The notes: a model not told the origin generated them from the letters alone. Shown: positions 24,679-34,170, numbered from the stretch's first letter. The stretch: 64,000 nucleotides of DNA from REEB95 sp963785735 (GCA_963785735.1 CAWAWJ010000001.1:124001-188000), one strand, 5' to 3'. Translations and numbers: made by a program.

Positions 24679-27339
24679 TTATAGGCGGCCGTGGCAGTGC
24701 TTGAATTTCTTGCCCGAGCCGCAGGGGCAAGGCGCGTTCCGGGGCGTGTTCGCCCAGGGTGAAGCCCCCGCCGGCGCGGCTTTGGCGTCGGCCGCGGTTG
24801 CCGGATCCTGGCGGCTTTCGACCATCGGGGGCGGCGGCGGCGGCGCCAAATCGCCGGGACGCTCGATCTTCAATTCCACGTGAGCCAGCACGCTGGTCGC
24901 CTGTTCGCGCAATCCGACCAGCATGGCCTGGAACAGGTTGAAGGCCTCGCGCTTGTATTCGTTCAAGGGGTCGCGCTGCGCATAGGCGCGCAGATTGATG
25001 CCCTGGCGCAGATGATCGAGCGATGAGAGGTGATCCTTCCACGACTGGTCGAGCGTTTGCAGCACCAGGCTGCGTTCGGCCAGGCGCATGATATCGGGGC
25101 CGTAATTCGCCACCTTCTGCGCCATCTTCGCCTCGACCGCCTGGAGCAGGCGGTCGCGGACCGCGCTGTCGGATATTCCCTCTTCCTTGCCCCATTGAAC
25201 GACCGGCAAATCGAGATTGAAGACGCGCAAGTTCTCTTCGTGCAACGCGGCCATGTCCCATTGGTCGGGCAGCGAATTTTCGGGGATGCAGCGCTCGACC
25301 AGCGATTCGACCACTTCCTGGCGCATGTCGGCGACCATGGCCGAGACGTCCTGGTCGCTCATGATCTCGCGGCGCTGCTGATAGACCACCTTGCGCTGGT
25401 CGTTCATCACGTCGTCGAAGCGCAGCAGATGCTTGCGCATTTCATAGTTGCGCGCCTCGACCTTCTGCTGCGCCTTCTCCAGCGCCTTGTTGATCCAGGA
25501 GTGGATGATCGCCTCGCCTTCCTGGAGGCCGAGCTTCTGCAACATGCCGTCCATGCGCTGCGAGCCGAAGATGCGCATGAGATCGTCCTCGAGCGAGACG
25601 AAGAACTTCGAGGCGCCGGGATCGCCCTGGCGGCCGGAGCGGCCGCGAAGCTGGTTGTCGATGCGCCGGCTTTCGTGGCGCTCGCTGCCGATGACATAGA
25701 GCCCGCCGGCCTGGACCACCTCTTCATGCGCGGCCTGGATTTCGGCGCGGATCTCGGCCGCGCGCCGCTCGCGCGCCGCGGGGTCGTTGATCGCCGGCAG
25801 TTCCTGTTTGAGGCGCATGTCGAGATTGCCGCCCAGCTGGATGTCGGTGCCGCGGCCCGCCATGTTGGTGGCGACGGTCACGGCGCCGGGCTTTCCGGCC
25901 TGGCCGATGATGAAGGCCTCTTGTTCGTGATGGCGGGCGTTCAGCACGTTGTGCTGGATCTTCTTTTTCTTGAAGATTTCGCTGAGCGCCTCGGATTTCT
26001 CGATGCTGACGGTGCCGATCAGCACCGGCTGCTTGCGCGCCTGGCATTCCATCACCTGCTTCAGGATGGATTCGTATTTCTCGCGCGCCGTGCGATAGAC
26101 CTCGTCGTCGGAATCCTTGCGGATACAGGGCTCGTTGGTCGGAATCTCGATAACGTCGAGCTTGTAGATGTCCTGGAACTCGTTGGCCTCGGTCATCGCC
26201 GTGCCGGTCATGCCGGCGAGCTTGGGGTAAAGCCGGAAATAGTTCTGGAAGGTGATCGAGGCCAGCGTCTGGTTCTCGTTCTGGACGTTGACGCCTTCCT
26301 TGGCCTCGAGCGCCTGGTGCAGGCCCTCGGAATAGCGGCGCCCTTCCATCATGCGGCCGGTGAACTCGTCGATGATGACGACCTTGCCGCCGCGCACGAT
26401 GTAATCGGTGTCGCGGGCGAAGAGCTTGTGCGCCCGGAGCGCCTGATTGCTGTGATGCACCAGCGCCAGGTTGTTGATGTCGTAGAGCGTGCCGGTCTTC
26501 ATCAGCCCGGATTCGCGCAACAGGCTTTCCAGTTTCTCGACGCCCGCTTCGGTCAGCGTCACCGCGCGCTGCTTTTCGTCCTTCTCGTAATCCTCAGGAT
26601 CGAGCCTGGGGATGAGCTTGTCGACGCCGCGATAGAGCTCGGAGGAATCCTCGGCCGGGCCGGAGATGATCAAGGGCGTGCGCGCCTCGTCGATCAGGAT
26701 CGAATCCACCTCGTCGACGATGGCGTAGCTGAACGGCCGCTGCACCATGTCCTCGAGCCGGAACTTCATGTTGTCGCGGAGATAATCGAAGCCGAATTCG
26801 TTGTTGGTGCCGTAGGTCACGTCGGCGGCATAGGCCTCCCGCCGCTGCGGATCGGTGAGTTCGTGCACGATGCAGCCGACGGTCAGGCCCAGGAATCCGT
26901 AGATCTGGCCCATCCATTCGCTGTCGCGCCGGGCCAGGTAGTCGTTCACCGTGACGACATGGACGCCCTTGCCGGCGAGCGCGTTCAGATATACGGGCAG
27001 CGTGGCCACCAGCGTCTTGCCTTCGCCGGTCTTCATTTCGGCGATCATGCCGCGATGCAGAACGGCGCCGCCCATCAGCTGAACGTCGAACGGCCGCTGG
27101 CCGAGCGCGCGCCTTGCCGCCTCGCGCACCGTGGCGAAGGCCTCGGGCAGCAGATCGTCGAGCTTTTCGCCGTCCGCGATCCGTTTCTTGAAGACATCGG
27201 TGCGCGCGCGCAAATCCGCGTCCGGCAGGGCGGCCGTCTCCGCCTCCATCCCGTTGACGTCGTCAACGATGGACTGAAGACCTTTGATATAGCGTTCATT
27301 GGCTGAGCCAAAGAGCCGTCGGGCAAGGACGCCGATCAT
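24679..27339 (-). CDS. secA: protein translocase ATPase SecA
   Basis: 886 residues, the motor of Sec export. The nucleotide-binding site is MKTGEGKTLVATLP, the DEVDSILIDEARTPLI Walker B and VATNMAGRGTDIQLGG motif follow, and the C-terminal zinc-binding SecB-interaction tail is CPCGSGKKFKHC. The ATG at 27339 has GAGG five nt upstream; the TTG one codon earlier is unlikely. Divergent from the parvulin gene; 103 nt separate its stop from degP's start. Confidence 0.98.
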   Translation of the reverse strand: MIGVLARRLFGSANERYIKGLQSIVDDVNGMEAETAALPDADLRARTDVFKKRIADGEKLDDLLPEAFATVREAARRALGQRPFDVQLMGGAVLHRGMIAEMKTGEGKTLVATLPVYLNALAGKGVHVVTVNDYLARRDSEWMGQIYGFLGLTVGCIVHELTDPQRREAYAADVTYGTNNEFGFDYLRDNMKFRLEDMVQRPFSYAIVDEVDSILIDEARTPLIISGPAEDSSELYRGVDKLIPRLDPEDYEKDEKQRAVTLTEAGVEKLESLLRESGLMKTGTLYDINNLALVHHSNQALRAHKLFARDTDYIVRGGKVVIIDEFTGRMMEGRRYSEGLHQALEAKEGVNVQNENQTLASITFQNYFRLYPKLAGMTGTAMTEANEFQDIYKLDVIEIPTNEPCIRKDSDDEVYRTAREKYESILKQVMECQARKQPVLIGTVSIEKSEALSEIFKKKKIQHNVLNARHHEQEAFIIGQAGKPGAVTVATNMAGRGTDIQLGGNLDMRLKQELPAINDPAARERRAAEIRAEIQAAHEEVVQAGGLYVIGSERHESRRIDNQLRGRSGRQGDPGASKFFVSLEDDLMRIFGSQRMDGMLQKLGLQEGEAIIHSWINKALEKAQQKVEARNYEMRKHLLRFDDVMNDQRKVVYQQRREIMSDQDVSAMVADMRQEVVESLVERCIPENSLPDQWDMAALHEENLRVFNLDLPVVQWGKEEGISDSAVRDRLLQAVEAKMAQKVANYGPDIMRLAERSLVLQTLDQSWKDHLSSLDHLRQGINLRAYAQRDPLNEYKREAFNLFQAMLVGLREQATSVLAHVELKIERPGDLAPPPPPPMVESRQDPATAADAKAAPAGASPWANTPRNAPCPCGSGKKFKHCHGRL

Positions 27340-27402
27340 CAAGACCTCGAAAGCATGGCGGGCGGGGCAGCCGGTCGCCGCGGCGGCGCGGCGACGTTAA
27401 GA

Positions 27403-27431
27403 GAGATAGGGACATATAATGCGAGTGTCAA
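27403..27431 (-). promoter_or_regulatory. candidate secA promoter
   Basis: Leftward TTGACA (27426-27431) with a 17-nt spacer to TATCTC (27403-27408). The -35 is a perfect match, the -10 is weak. A rightward TATAAT lies on the same stretch (27415-27420) and may serve the parvulin gene, but I see no good -35 for it. Confidence 0.35.
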
Positions 27432-27556
27432 TTCAGCGCCCGCGCCTGTCGCCAAAATTAACGCTTCCGGCGCTTGTTCTAAGGGCGGTGATATGCTTTA
27501 TGAGCGGCCTGTACGCCCTCGCCCCCGCTTGCCGGGCCCGGCTGAAAGGACTCTCG

Positions 27557-28540
27557 ATGATTATGACAGCGCGCCGCGCGATATACGCTTGCCTGATCCT
27601 TGCCCTGGCGTCCGGCCCGGCCCTGGCGCAGACGGCTCCGTCCGGCAAAGATCCGGTGGTGGCTACCGTCAACGGCGAGACGGTGCACCGCTCGGACGTG
27701 ATCATCGCCTATCAGGCGCTGTCGGCCGAAACCCGGCAGAACTTCACGCTCGAGCAGGCCTATCCCCAGGTGATCGATCAGCTGGTGAGCATGCTCGTGA
27801 TCGCGCAGGCCGCCCGCAAGGCCGGGGTCGCCGGCGATCCCGCCGTCAAGCGCCGCATGACGCTGGCCGACGACCAGATTTTGCAGGACGCCTATTTCAG
27901 TTCGCTCCTGCAAAAGGACATCAGCAAGGACAAGCTTCAGGCGGCCTACGACCAATACGTCAAGGACGCGCCCAACCGCGAGGAGATCAACGGCCGCCAT
28001 ATCCTGTTGTCGAGCGAGGCCGACGCCAACGACGTCATCGCCCAGCTCAAGAAGGGCGCCGATTTCGCCACGCTCGCCAAGCAGAAGACCATCGATCCGG
28101 CCGGCAAGACCTCGGGCGGCGATCTCGGCTGGTTCGGGCAAAACGATCTGGACCCGACCTTCACCGCCGCCGCCTTCAAATTGAAGAAGGGCGAATACAC
28201 GCAGACCCCGGTGCATACCCAATATGGCTGGCACGTCATCATGGTCGTCGACCGCCGGCCCTTGAAGGTTCTGCCTTACGAGCAGGTGGCGCCGAAGATG
28301 GCCCAGCAGATGGCGCAGGGCATCGTCGGCGCGCGCGTCAGGGAGCTCGATACCCAGGCCAAGGTCGAAATCTTCGCGCTGGACGGCAGCAAGCTGCCCG
28401 CTTCCGGCGGAGCCCCGCCGGCGGGAAAACCCCAGGGCGCGCCCAAACTCACGCCGCCGGGCCAGGGATCGGACGCGCCCGCGCCCGGCACGCCGGTGCT
28501 GTCGCCCGCGACCGCGCCGGACCAGATGAAAAAGCCCTGA
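27557..28540 (+). CDS. parvulin-type periplasmic peptidyl-prolyl isomerase
   Basis: 327 residues. A signal peptide (LASGPALAQTA) leads to a SurA/PrsA-like N-terminal helical region (VVATVNGETVHRSDVIIAYQAL) and one parvulin domain (INGRHILLSSEADAND ... GGDLGWFGQNDLDPTF ... TQYGWHVIMVVDRRP). The Pro/Ala-rich C-terminus is likely disordered. It helps fold outer-membrane proteins. I start at ATG 27557, with AAGGA six nt upstream; an ATG two codons on is an alternative. It lies 29 nt before argJ. Confidence 0.92.
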   Translation: MIMTARRAIYACLILALASGPALAQTAPSGKDPVVATVNGETVHRSDVIIAYQALSAETRQNFTLEQAYPQVIDQLVSMLVIAQAARKAGVAGDPAVKRRMTLADDQILQDAYFSSLLQKDISKDKLQAAYDQYVKDAPNREEINGRHILLSSEADANDVIAQLKKGADFATLAKQKTIDPAGKTSGGDLGWFGQNDLDPTFTAAAFKLKKGEYTQTPVHTQYGWHVIMVVDRRPLKVLPYEQVAPKMAQQMAQGIVGARVRELDTQAKVEIFALDGSKLPASGGAPPAGKPQGAPKLTPPGQGSDAPAPGTPVLSPATAPDQMKKP

Positions 28541-28569
28541 GCCAGGCGGGATTCATCCCCGCTCCGGAC

Positions 28570-29802
28570 ATGACCGAGGTCTCGCCGCTCGCGCCGAAGC
28601 GCTTTCCCGATCTGCCGCCGGTTGGTGGGGTGACATTGGCCACGGCGCATTGCGGCATCCGCTACAAGGGCCGCACCGATCTGATGGTGGCGCTGCTCGA
28701 TCCCGGCACGGAAGTGGCCGGGGTTTTCACCCGTTCAATGACCGCCGGCGCGCCGGTCGATTGGTGCCGCAAGGCGCTGGCCGCGAGGGCCAAAGCGCGC
28801 GCCATCGTCGTCAATTCGGGCAACGCCAATGTCTTCACCGGCAAGGCGGGAAGCGAGGCGGCCCGCGCCACGGCCAAGGCGATGGCCAAGCTCATCGGCT
28901 GCGATCCGCGCGAGGTCTATATTTCCTCGACCGGCGTGATCGGCGAGGCGCTGCCCTATGCGAAGATCATCGAGGCGCTGCCGGGCGCCGCGGCGCGGGC
29001 CTCGGCGCGGGCCTGGGACGAGGCCGCGCGGGCGATCATGACCACCGACACGTTCCCGAAGGGCGTCTCGCGCGCCGCGCGCATCGGCGGCGTGCCCGTC
29101 GTCATCAACGGCATCGCCAAGGGCTCGGGCATGATCGCGCCCGACATGGGCACCATGCTGGCCTATGTCTTCACCGACGCGAAAATCCCGGCCAAGGCGC
29201 TGCAATCCCTGCTTTCGGACGGCAACGAGCGCGCCTTCAACTCGATCACGGTCGACGGCGACACCTCGACCAGCGATACGCTGCTGCTCTGCGCCACGGG
29301 CAAGGCCAAGCACAAGCGCGTTGCATCGGCCGGCGATCCCTTGCTCAAGGACTTCCGGCGCGCGCTCGATGAAGTATTGCTCGATCTCGCGCAGCAGATC
29401 GTGCGCGACGGCGAGGGCGCCGGGAAATTCATCACCATCGATGTTTCGGGCGCGGCCTCGAACCAGGCCGCCAGGCGGATTGGGCTGGCGATCGGCAATT
29501 CGCCCCTGGTCAAGACCGCGATCGCCGCCGGCGACGCCAATTGGGGCCGCATCGTCATGGCGGTGGGCAAGGCGGGCGAGAAGGCCGACCGCGACCGCCT
29601 GGCGATTTCGGTCGGCGGCGTCAAGATCGCGGCCAAGGGCGGCCCGGTGCCGGGCTATGACGAGGCGCCGGTGGCGCGGCACATGGCCGGGCGGAATATC
29701 CACGTCGCGGTCGATCTCGGCATAGGCCGGGGGCGCTGGACGGTGTGGAGCTGCGATTTGACGCACCGCTACATCGACATCAATGGCAGCTACCGGAGCT
29801 GA
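28570..29802 (+). CDS. argJ: bifunctional glutamate N-acetyltransferase/amino-acid acetyltransferase ArgJ
   Basis: 410 residues. Transfers acetyl from N-acetylornithine to glutamate in the cyclic arginine pathway. MTEVSPLAPKRFPDLPPVGG opens the protein; VNSGNANVFTG and the self-cleavage region GSGMIAPDMGTMLAYVF follow, in which the Thr of G-T-M-L becomes the beta-chain nucleophile. The ending IDINGSYRS is typical. It pairs with argB at 59.5 kb, the next arginine step. The 3' end overlaps mutT by 20 nt. Confidence 0.96.
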   Translation: MTEVSPLAPKRFPDLPPVGGVTLATAHCGIRYKGRTDLMVALLDPGTEVAGVFTRSMTAGAPVDWCRKALAARAKARAIVVNSGNANVFTGKAGSEAARATAKAMAKLIGCDPREVYISSTGVIGEALPYAKIIEALPGAAARASARAWDEAARAIMTTDTFPKGVSRAARIGGVPVVINGIAKGSGMIAPDMGTMLAYVFTDAKIPAKALQSLLSDGNERAFNSITVDGDTSTSDTLLLCATGKAKHKRVASAGDPLLKDFRRALDEVLLDLAQQIVRDGEGAGKFITIDVSGAASNQAARRIGLAIGNSPLVKTAIAAGDANWGRIVMAVGKAGEKADRDRLAISVGGVKIAAKGGPVPGYDEAPVARHMAGRNIHVAVDLGIGRGRWTVWSCDLTHRYIDINGSYRS

Positions 29803-30202
29803 CTTTCCGAGCGTCCCCGTCGTTTGCGTCGCGCTGATCGACGCCGATGGCCGCGTGCTGCTGGCCGAGCGGCCGGCGGGCAAACCCATGGCCGGCTTGT
29901 GGGAGTTTCCCGGCGGCAAGGTGGGACCCGGCGAAACCCCCGAGGCGGCGTTGATCCGCGAACTCAAGGAAGAGCTTGGCATCGACGTCGCCGAATCCTG
30001 TCTCTCGCCCTTCGCCTTCGCCTCGCACCGCTACGCCGATTTCCACGTCCTGCTGCTGCTCTATCTTTGCCGCCGTTGGCAAGGCATGGTGACGGCGCGC
30101 GAAGGCCAGAAACTGGCCTGGGTGCGCAAGGAACGGCTCAACCTCCACGCCATGCCGCCGGCCGACAAGCCGCTGGTGGCGATGCTGCAAGACCTGCTCT
30201 AG
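29783..30202 (+). CDS. mutT: 8-oxo-dGTP diphosphatase MutT (Nudix)
   Basis: 139 residues. Cleans 8-oxo-dGTP from the nucleotide pool. The full Nudix box is present in GGKVGPGETPEAALIRELKE followed by ELGI (G-x5-E-x7-R-E-x2-E-E-x-G). LAERPAGKPMAGLWEFPGGK is the MutT-specific part. Overlaps argJ, so it is translated from the same message. A small lipoprotein gene follows 14 nt later. Confidence 0.92.
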   Translation: MAATGADFPSVPVVCVALIDADGRVLLAERPAGKPMAGLWEFPGGKVGPGETPEAALIRELKEELGIDVAESCLSPFAFASHRYADFHVLLLLYLCRRWQGMVTAREGQKLAWVRKERLNLHAMPPADKPLVAMLQDLL

Positions 30203-30216
30203 ACTTAAAGAGACCC

Positions 30217-30480
30217 ATGAAAACTTTCCGCGTCCTGACCCTCGCCCTGATTCTCGCCGGGCCGCTCGCCGGCCTGCTCGCCGGTTGCAGCTGGTCGGAA
30301 AAGGAAGACCTCGAAATCCTCGGTACGGACCAGGACAGCATCACCATCCGGGCCGGCAGCTCCACCAGGCCGGACACGGTGGCGGTTCTCTATTGCCAGG
30401 GCATGCGGAAATTGATGGTGCCGAAGGGCGCGGAGACCATCGACGCCTACCAGAAAACCTACCACTACGCCTGCCTGTGA
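30217..30480 (+). CDS. small lipoprotein
   Basis: 87 residues. A signal peptide ends in a lipobox LLAGC, with Cys at about residue 24. The mature part (SWSEKEDLEILGTDQDSITI ... TVAVLYCQGMRKL) has two further cysteines and is small and soluble. No function known. It follows mutT on the same strand and precedes the convergent methyltransferase by six nt. Confidence 0.75.
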   Translation: MKTFRVLTLALILAGPLAGLLAGCSWSEKEDLEILGTDQDSITIRAGSSTRPDTVAVLYCQGMRKLMVPKGAETIDAYQKTYHYACL

Positions 30481-30486
30481 AGGATT

Positions 30487-31299
30487 TCAGCCCGGCGCCC
30501 AGGCGGTGAGCGAAATCACCTGGAAGCCGGCCATGATGCGGCCGCCCGGCGCCGGAAAGCGTTGGCGGTAGATTTCGCCCGCGCGCGCGAGCGTCGCCCG
30601 CCGCGTCAAGGAACGGCGGCGCTCGATCAGCGCGTTGCTCTCGCCCATGGCGCGGAGATCGTGCATCAGGGCATAGAGATCGGGGTATGTCACCTCGATG
30701 CGGTCGCCATCCACGACCGGTTCCTTGAACCCCGCGCGCTGGAGCAGGCCGCCCAGATCGCGCAGATCGGCGAAGGGCGAGACGCGCGGGCCCGCCCCGC
30801 CTTCAACCTCGAGCTCGGCCTCCATCAGCGCCTGTCCCAGTTCGGTCAGGGTCTCGCCGCCGAAGAGCGACGCGAGCAGCAGCCCGCCGGGCTTCAAGGC
30901 CTGGCGCAGTTGAATGAGCGCCCCCGGCAGATCGTTGGTCCAATGCAGCACCAGATTGCTCAACACCAGATCGAAAGAGCCCGGCGCGAAGGGAAGCGCC
31001 TCGGCCTCGCAGGCGAGCGCGGGTCGCGGCGCCAGGCGCGCGAATTCCGGCGCCGGATCGGCCGAGACCAGGCATTCGACGCCGCCCCTTCCCTTCAAGG
31101 CCTTCGCCATCACGCCGCCGCGGCAGCCGAGATCGAGCGCCAAGGGAAAGCGCCGCCTCACATCGTCGAGCCGGTCGGCCAGGGTCTCCGCCGCCTCTTT
31201 CACCAGGAAATCGGGCGAGTCCGCCAGCCCCGCCGCGCGCGCCCGGTGGCGGCGCAGCGCCTTGGCGTCGAACAGCAGCATGGGGGATTTCACTTCCAT
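30487..31299 (-). CDS. SAM-dependent methyltransferase (BioC/NDUFAF5-like)
   Basis: About 270 residues. Motif I is ALDLGCRGGVMAKAL, with VSADPAPEFARL, the acidic LPFAPGSFDLVLSNLVLHW and the DLPGALIQLRQALKPGGLLLASLFGG segment typical of the BioC/NDUFAF5 group. In mitochondria the NDUFAF5 homologue hydroxylates a complex I arginine; bacterial function is uncertain (biotin BioC is possible). I start at ATG 31299; MLLFDAKALRR at 31281 is an alternative. It diverges from comF. Confidence 0.8.
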   Translation of the reverse strand: MEVKSPMLLFDAKALRRHRARAAGLADSPDFLVKEAAETLADRLDDVRRRFPLALDLGCRGGVMAKALKGRGGVECLVSADPAPEFARLAPRPALACEAEALPFAPGSFDLVLSNLVLHWTNDLPGALIQLRQALKPGGLLLASLFGGETLTELGQALMEAELEVEGGAGPRVSPFADLRDLGGLLQRAGFKEPVVDGDRIEVTYPDLYALMHDLRAMGESNALIERRRSLTRRATLARAGEIYRQRFPAPGGRIMAGFQVISLTAWAPG

Positions 31300-31364
31300 G
31301 CCGCCACTATCGCCGCCGCGCGCGTCCATTGACAAGGGCGGGGCGCGCGCCCTGTCATGACGCC

Positions 31365-32105
31365 ATGCGGGCCACGTCCGATCTCCGCCGCCTCGGCGGC
31401 GCGCTCTTGGATCTACTGCTGCCGCCGCGCTGCCTCCGGTGCAACGAGGGGGTGAGCGAGCAAGGCACGCTTTGCGCCCAATGCTGGAACAAGATCGGCT
31501 TCATCGGCGCGGCCTGTTGCGATTGCTGCGGCCTGCCCTTCGATCTCGATCTCGGCCCCGGGACGCTCTGCGCCTTGTGCGCGCGCGACCAGCCGCCCTT
31601 TTCCCGGGCTCGTTCGGCCCTGCGCTATGACGAGGAAAGCCGGGCGCTGGTCTTAGCCTTCAAGCATGGCGACAGGCTGCAACTCGCCCCGGCGCTGGGC
31701 CAGTTCATGCGCCGCGCCGGGACGGGTCTGCTCGCCGAGACCGATGTCATCATCCCGGTGCCCCTGCATTGGACGCGGCTTTTCACCCGCCGTTACAACC
31801 AGGCGGCGGTGCTGGCCCATGCGGTGGGCAGACTGAGCCAAATCAAGGTGGGCGCCGATTGGCTGCTGCGCCGCCGCGCCACTCCGTCGCAAGGACGGCA
31901 GAGCCGGGCCGAGCGCAAGCGCAACGTCGCCGGCGCCTTCGCCATGAAGCCCGGCCGCGGCGTGGCGGGCTTGCGCGTGTTGCTGGTCGACGACGTGCTC
32001 ACCACCGGCGCCACCGCGGCCGAATGCGCCCGCGAGCTGCTCAAGGCCGGGGCCGCGCGGGTCGATGTGCTGACCCTGGCGCGGACGGCCCGACCTGAAA
32101 ACTAA
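31365..32105 (+). CDS. comF: ComF-family phosphoribosyltransferase-like protein
   Basis: 246 residues. The N-terminus carries cysteine pairs (PPRCLRCNEG, CAQCW, CCDCCGLPFD, LCALCARD) that probably bind zinc. The PRPP-like motif is VLLVDDVLTTGATAAECA. ComF takes part in DNA uptake in some bacteria and in related DNA metabolism elsewhere; its molecular activity is unknown. Start at ATG 31365. It is followed by grxC after about 60 nt. Confidence 0.9.
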   Translation: MRATSDLRRLGGALLDLLLPPRCLRCNEGVSEQGTLCAQCWNKIGFIGAACCDCCGLPFDLDLGPGTLCALCARDQPPFSRARSALRYDEESRALVLAFKHGDRLQLAPALGQFMRRAGTGLLAETDVIIPVPLHWTRLFTRRYNQAAVLAHAVGRLSQIKVGADWLLRRRATPSQGRQSRAERKRNVAGAFAMKPGRGVAGLRVLLVDDVLTTGATAAECARELLKAGAARVDVLTLARTARPEN

Positions 32106-32167
32106 TGGGCCGAGAACTGAATCGGAATCATTGATTTGCGGGGGGTTTCGCCCAAATAATGAGAGCA

Positions 32168-32431
32168 ATGGCCAAGGTCGAGCTTTACACCACCATGTTC
32201 TGCCCTTATTGCGCGCGGGCGCGCAGCCTCTTGGGCAAGAAGGGCGTGGACTATTCCGACATCGACGTCATGGCCGACACGGCGAAGCGCGACGAGATGA
32301 TGGCGCGCTCGGGCGGCCGCCAGACCGTGCCGCAGATCTTCATCGACGGCAAACATATCGGCGGCTCCGACGAGCTGGCGGCTCTCGACAAGGCGGGCAA
32401 GCTCGACGCCCTCCTGGGCCTAACCGCATGA
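32168..32431 (+). CDS. grxC: glutaredoxin 3
   Basis: 87 residues, dithiol glutaredoxin with active site CPYC in YTTMFCPYCARARSLL, the cis-proline TVPQIFIDG and GGSDEL for glutathione binding. Reduces ribonucleotide reductase and mixed disulfides. The start at 32168 matches typical MAKVELYT; ATG 32159 three codons earlier is possible. The stop overlaps the nitrilase ATG as ATGA, a common alphaproteobacterial pair. Confidence 0.93.
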   Translation: MAKVELYTTMFCPYCARARSLLGKKGVDYSDIDVMADTAKRDEMMARSGGRQTVPQIFIDGKHIGGSDELAALDKAGKLDALLGLTA

Positions 32432-33292
32432 GCAAGGTTTTCCAGGCCGCCTGCGTGCAATTGACCTCCGGCCCGGAGATCGCGGCCAATATCGCGGCAG
32501 CGAGCGATCTCGTCCGCCGCGCGCGCGGCAAGGGCGCGGATTTCATCCTGACGCCCGAAGTGAGCGACATGATCGAGCCCAAGCGCGCGCTCGCCCTCGA
32601 CAAGGCCAAGCCCGAAAGCGAGCATGCGATGCTGAACGATTTTCGCGCCCTCGCGCGCGAAACCGGGGCGTGGCTGCTGCTGGGATCGGCGGTGGTGCGC
32701 GATGCAAACGCGGAGCGGCTTTCCAACCGCTCCTTCCTCATCGCGCCCTCGGGCGACATCGTCCAGCGTTACGATAAAATCCACATGTTCGACGTCGATC
32801 TCCAGACCGGCGAAAGCCACCGCGAGTTCGAAGGCCTACCGGCCGGGCGGCGCGGCGGCGTTGGCCGAGCTGCCCTGGGGAAACCTCGGCATGACCGTGT
32901 GCTACGATCTGCGCTTCCCGCATCTTTATCGCGCGCTCGCCAAGGCCGGGGCGGATTTTCTCGCCGTGCCTTCGGCCTTCACCGTGCCCACCGGCAAGGC
33001 GCATTGGCATGTGCTGTTGCGCGCCCGCGCCATCGAGACCGGCTGCTTCGTCTTCGCCCCGGCGCAAAGCGGCGAGCATGGCGGCGGAAGGCGCACCTAC
33101 GGCCACAGCCTGATCGTTTCGCCCTGGGGCGAGATCCTGGCCGAAGCCGCGGACGGTCCGGGATTCATCATGGCGGAAATCGATCCGGCCAAGGTCATGG
33201 AAGCGCGCCGCGCCATTCCGGCGTTGACCCATGACCGGCCCTTCGCCGCGCCCAAGCGCGCGGGCAAGCCCGGCATCGCCGCCGCCGAATAG
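32428..33292 (+). pseudogene. Nit2-like carbon-nitrogen hydrolase, interrupted by a one-base frameshift
   Basis: Two frames together encode a complete Nit2-type omega-amidase (deaminated-glutathione amidase). The first (from ATG 32428) carries Glu in LTPEVSDM and Lys in YDKIHMF; the second (from about 32828) carries the nucleophile Cys in TVCYDLRFPHLYRA and runs to 33292. Dropping one T of the pair 32827-32828 restores GESHRESKAYRPG, matching the family consensus, and a 287-residue product with the whole E-K-C triad. Either a recent mutation or a sequencing/assembly error. The intact tail argues for recent change or artefact. Its start overlaps grxC by 4 nt. Confidence 0.85.
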
Positions 33293-33300
33293 CTGGTCTT

Positions 33301-33519
33301 TTATTCTTCGCGGGTCTCGGTGGTGTCGGTGGTCATGCCGAGCACCTCATAGATGGGACACCAGCCGCCGATCGCGGTCAGGATCGGGAAGAGGGCCACC
33401 ACCGCGAGCCAGCGCGGATCCACCTGCCAGAGAAAAACCGCGGCGACGATCGCCACGCCGATGACGATCCTTGTGGCGCGGTCATGCCAGCCGACATTGT
33501 ATTTCCATTTGATCGCCAT
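33301..33519 (-). CDS. DUF2892 (YgaP-like) membrane protein
   Basis: 72 residues with two hydrophobic helices around IVIGVAIVAAVFLW and LAVVALFPILTAIGGWCPIY. The GWCPIYEVLG motif is the DUF2892 signature, known from the YgaP membrane part. The cysteine may be functional. No role known. It faces the nitrilase 3' end across 8 nt and is 30 nt upstream of the TehB-like methyltransferase on the same strand. Confidence 0.85.
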   Translation of the reverse strand: MAIKWKYNVGWHDRATRIVIGVAIVAAVFLWQVDPRWLAVVALFPILTAIGGWCPIYEVLGMTTDTTETREE

Positions 33520-33549
33520 GCTCGACTCCCTTGACCGCCCGAATCCCGA

Positions 33550-34086
33550 TTATAGACCCTTTCGCGCCGCGATGCGCTGCAAGGTGGCCGGGCGCGGCTC
33601 ATTGAACACGCCCTCCTCGAAGGCGATCAATTCGAGCGTTCCGGCATAGGTCTGGCGCAATTCGCCCGGGGCGAGCAGGAAATCCGGGTTGCTCGGCTTT
33701 CCCAAACGCTCCTGGCCGCGCATGAAGGTCTCGTAGATCAAAACGCCGCCCGGCGCCAGGGCCTGGGCGAGCAAGGGCAAGAGAGGGCGGTGGAGGTAAT
33801 TCGCCACCACGATGCCGTCATAGCCCCGCCCGAGGCGCCAGGGCCCACCATCCTCCAGATCGAGCTCGACCGCGCGGCAGGCCGCATTTTCGCCGAAAGC
33901 GGCCCTGAGCGCCGTGACATCGCGGTCGGCGGCGACGACCTGGAACCCCTTGGCCAGCAACAGAGCGGTGTGCCGTCCCGCCCCCGCCGCCAGATCGAGC
34001 GCCCGTCCGCCCGGCCGGATCAAGCCGGCAAACCGCTCGACCCAGGGCGAATGCTTCGATTCCGCATGATGACCGGAATGTTGCAT
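33550..34086 (-). CDS. class I SAM-dependent methyltransferase (TehB-like)
   Basis: About 178 residues. Motif I is ALDLAAGAGRHTALLLAKG with VVAADRD, then DGIVVANYLHRPLLPLL and LAPGGVLIYETFMRGQE. The last match resembles tellurite-resistance TehB and related thiol methyltransferases. Substrate unknown. The ATG at 34086 gives MQHSGHHAESKHSPWVE; a longer frame to 34659 is antisense to pgk. Divergent from pgk. Confidence 0.8.
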   Translation of the reverse strand: MQHSGHHAESKHSPWVERFAGLIRPGGRALDLAAGAGRHTALLLAKGFQVVAADRDVTALRAAFGENAACRAVELDLEDGGPWRLGRGYDGIVVANYLHRPLLPLLAQALAPGGVLIYETFMRGQERLGKPSNPDFLLAPGELRQTYAGTLELIAFEEGVFNEPRPATLQRIAARKGL

Positions 34087-34170
34087 TAGCGCTTGACCAT
34101 CGCGGGCGGCAAAATCATGGTTGCGAACCCTGTTCCGGCCATGTCCTGAAAGACCCCGCCCCTCATCCCA

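Noticed and set aside
25030..27306. 758-residue open frame on the plus strand
   Set aside because: Antisense to secA; high-GC shadow with no domain pattern.
27355..29802. 815-residue rightward open frame
   Set aside because: The first 400 residues are an out-of-frame shadow of the parvulin gene; argJ starts at 28570.
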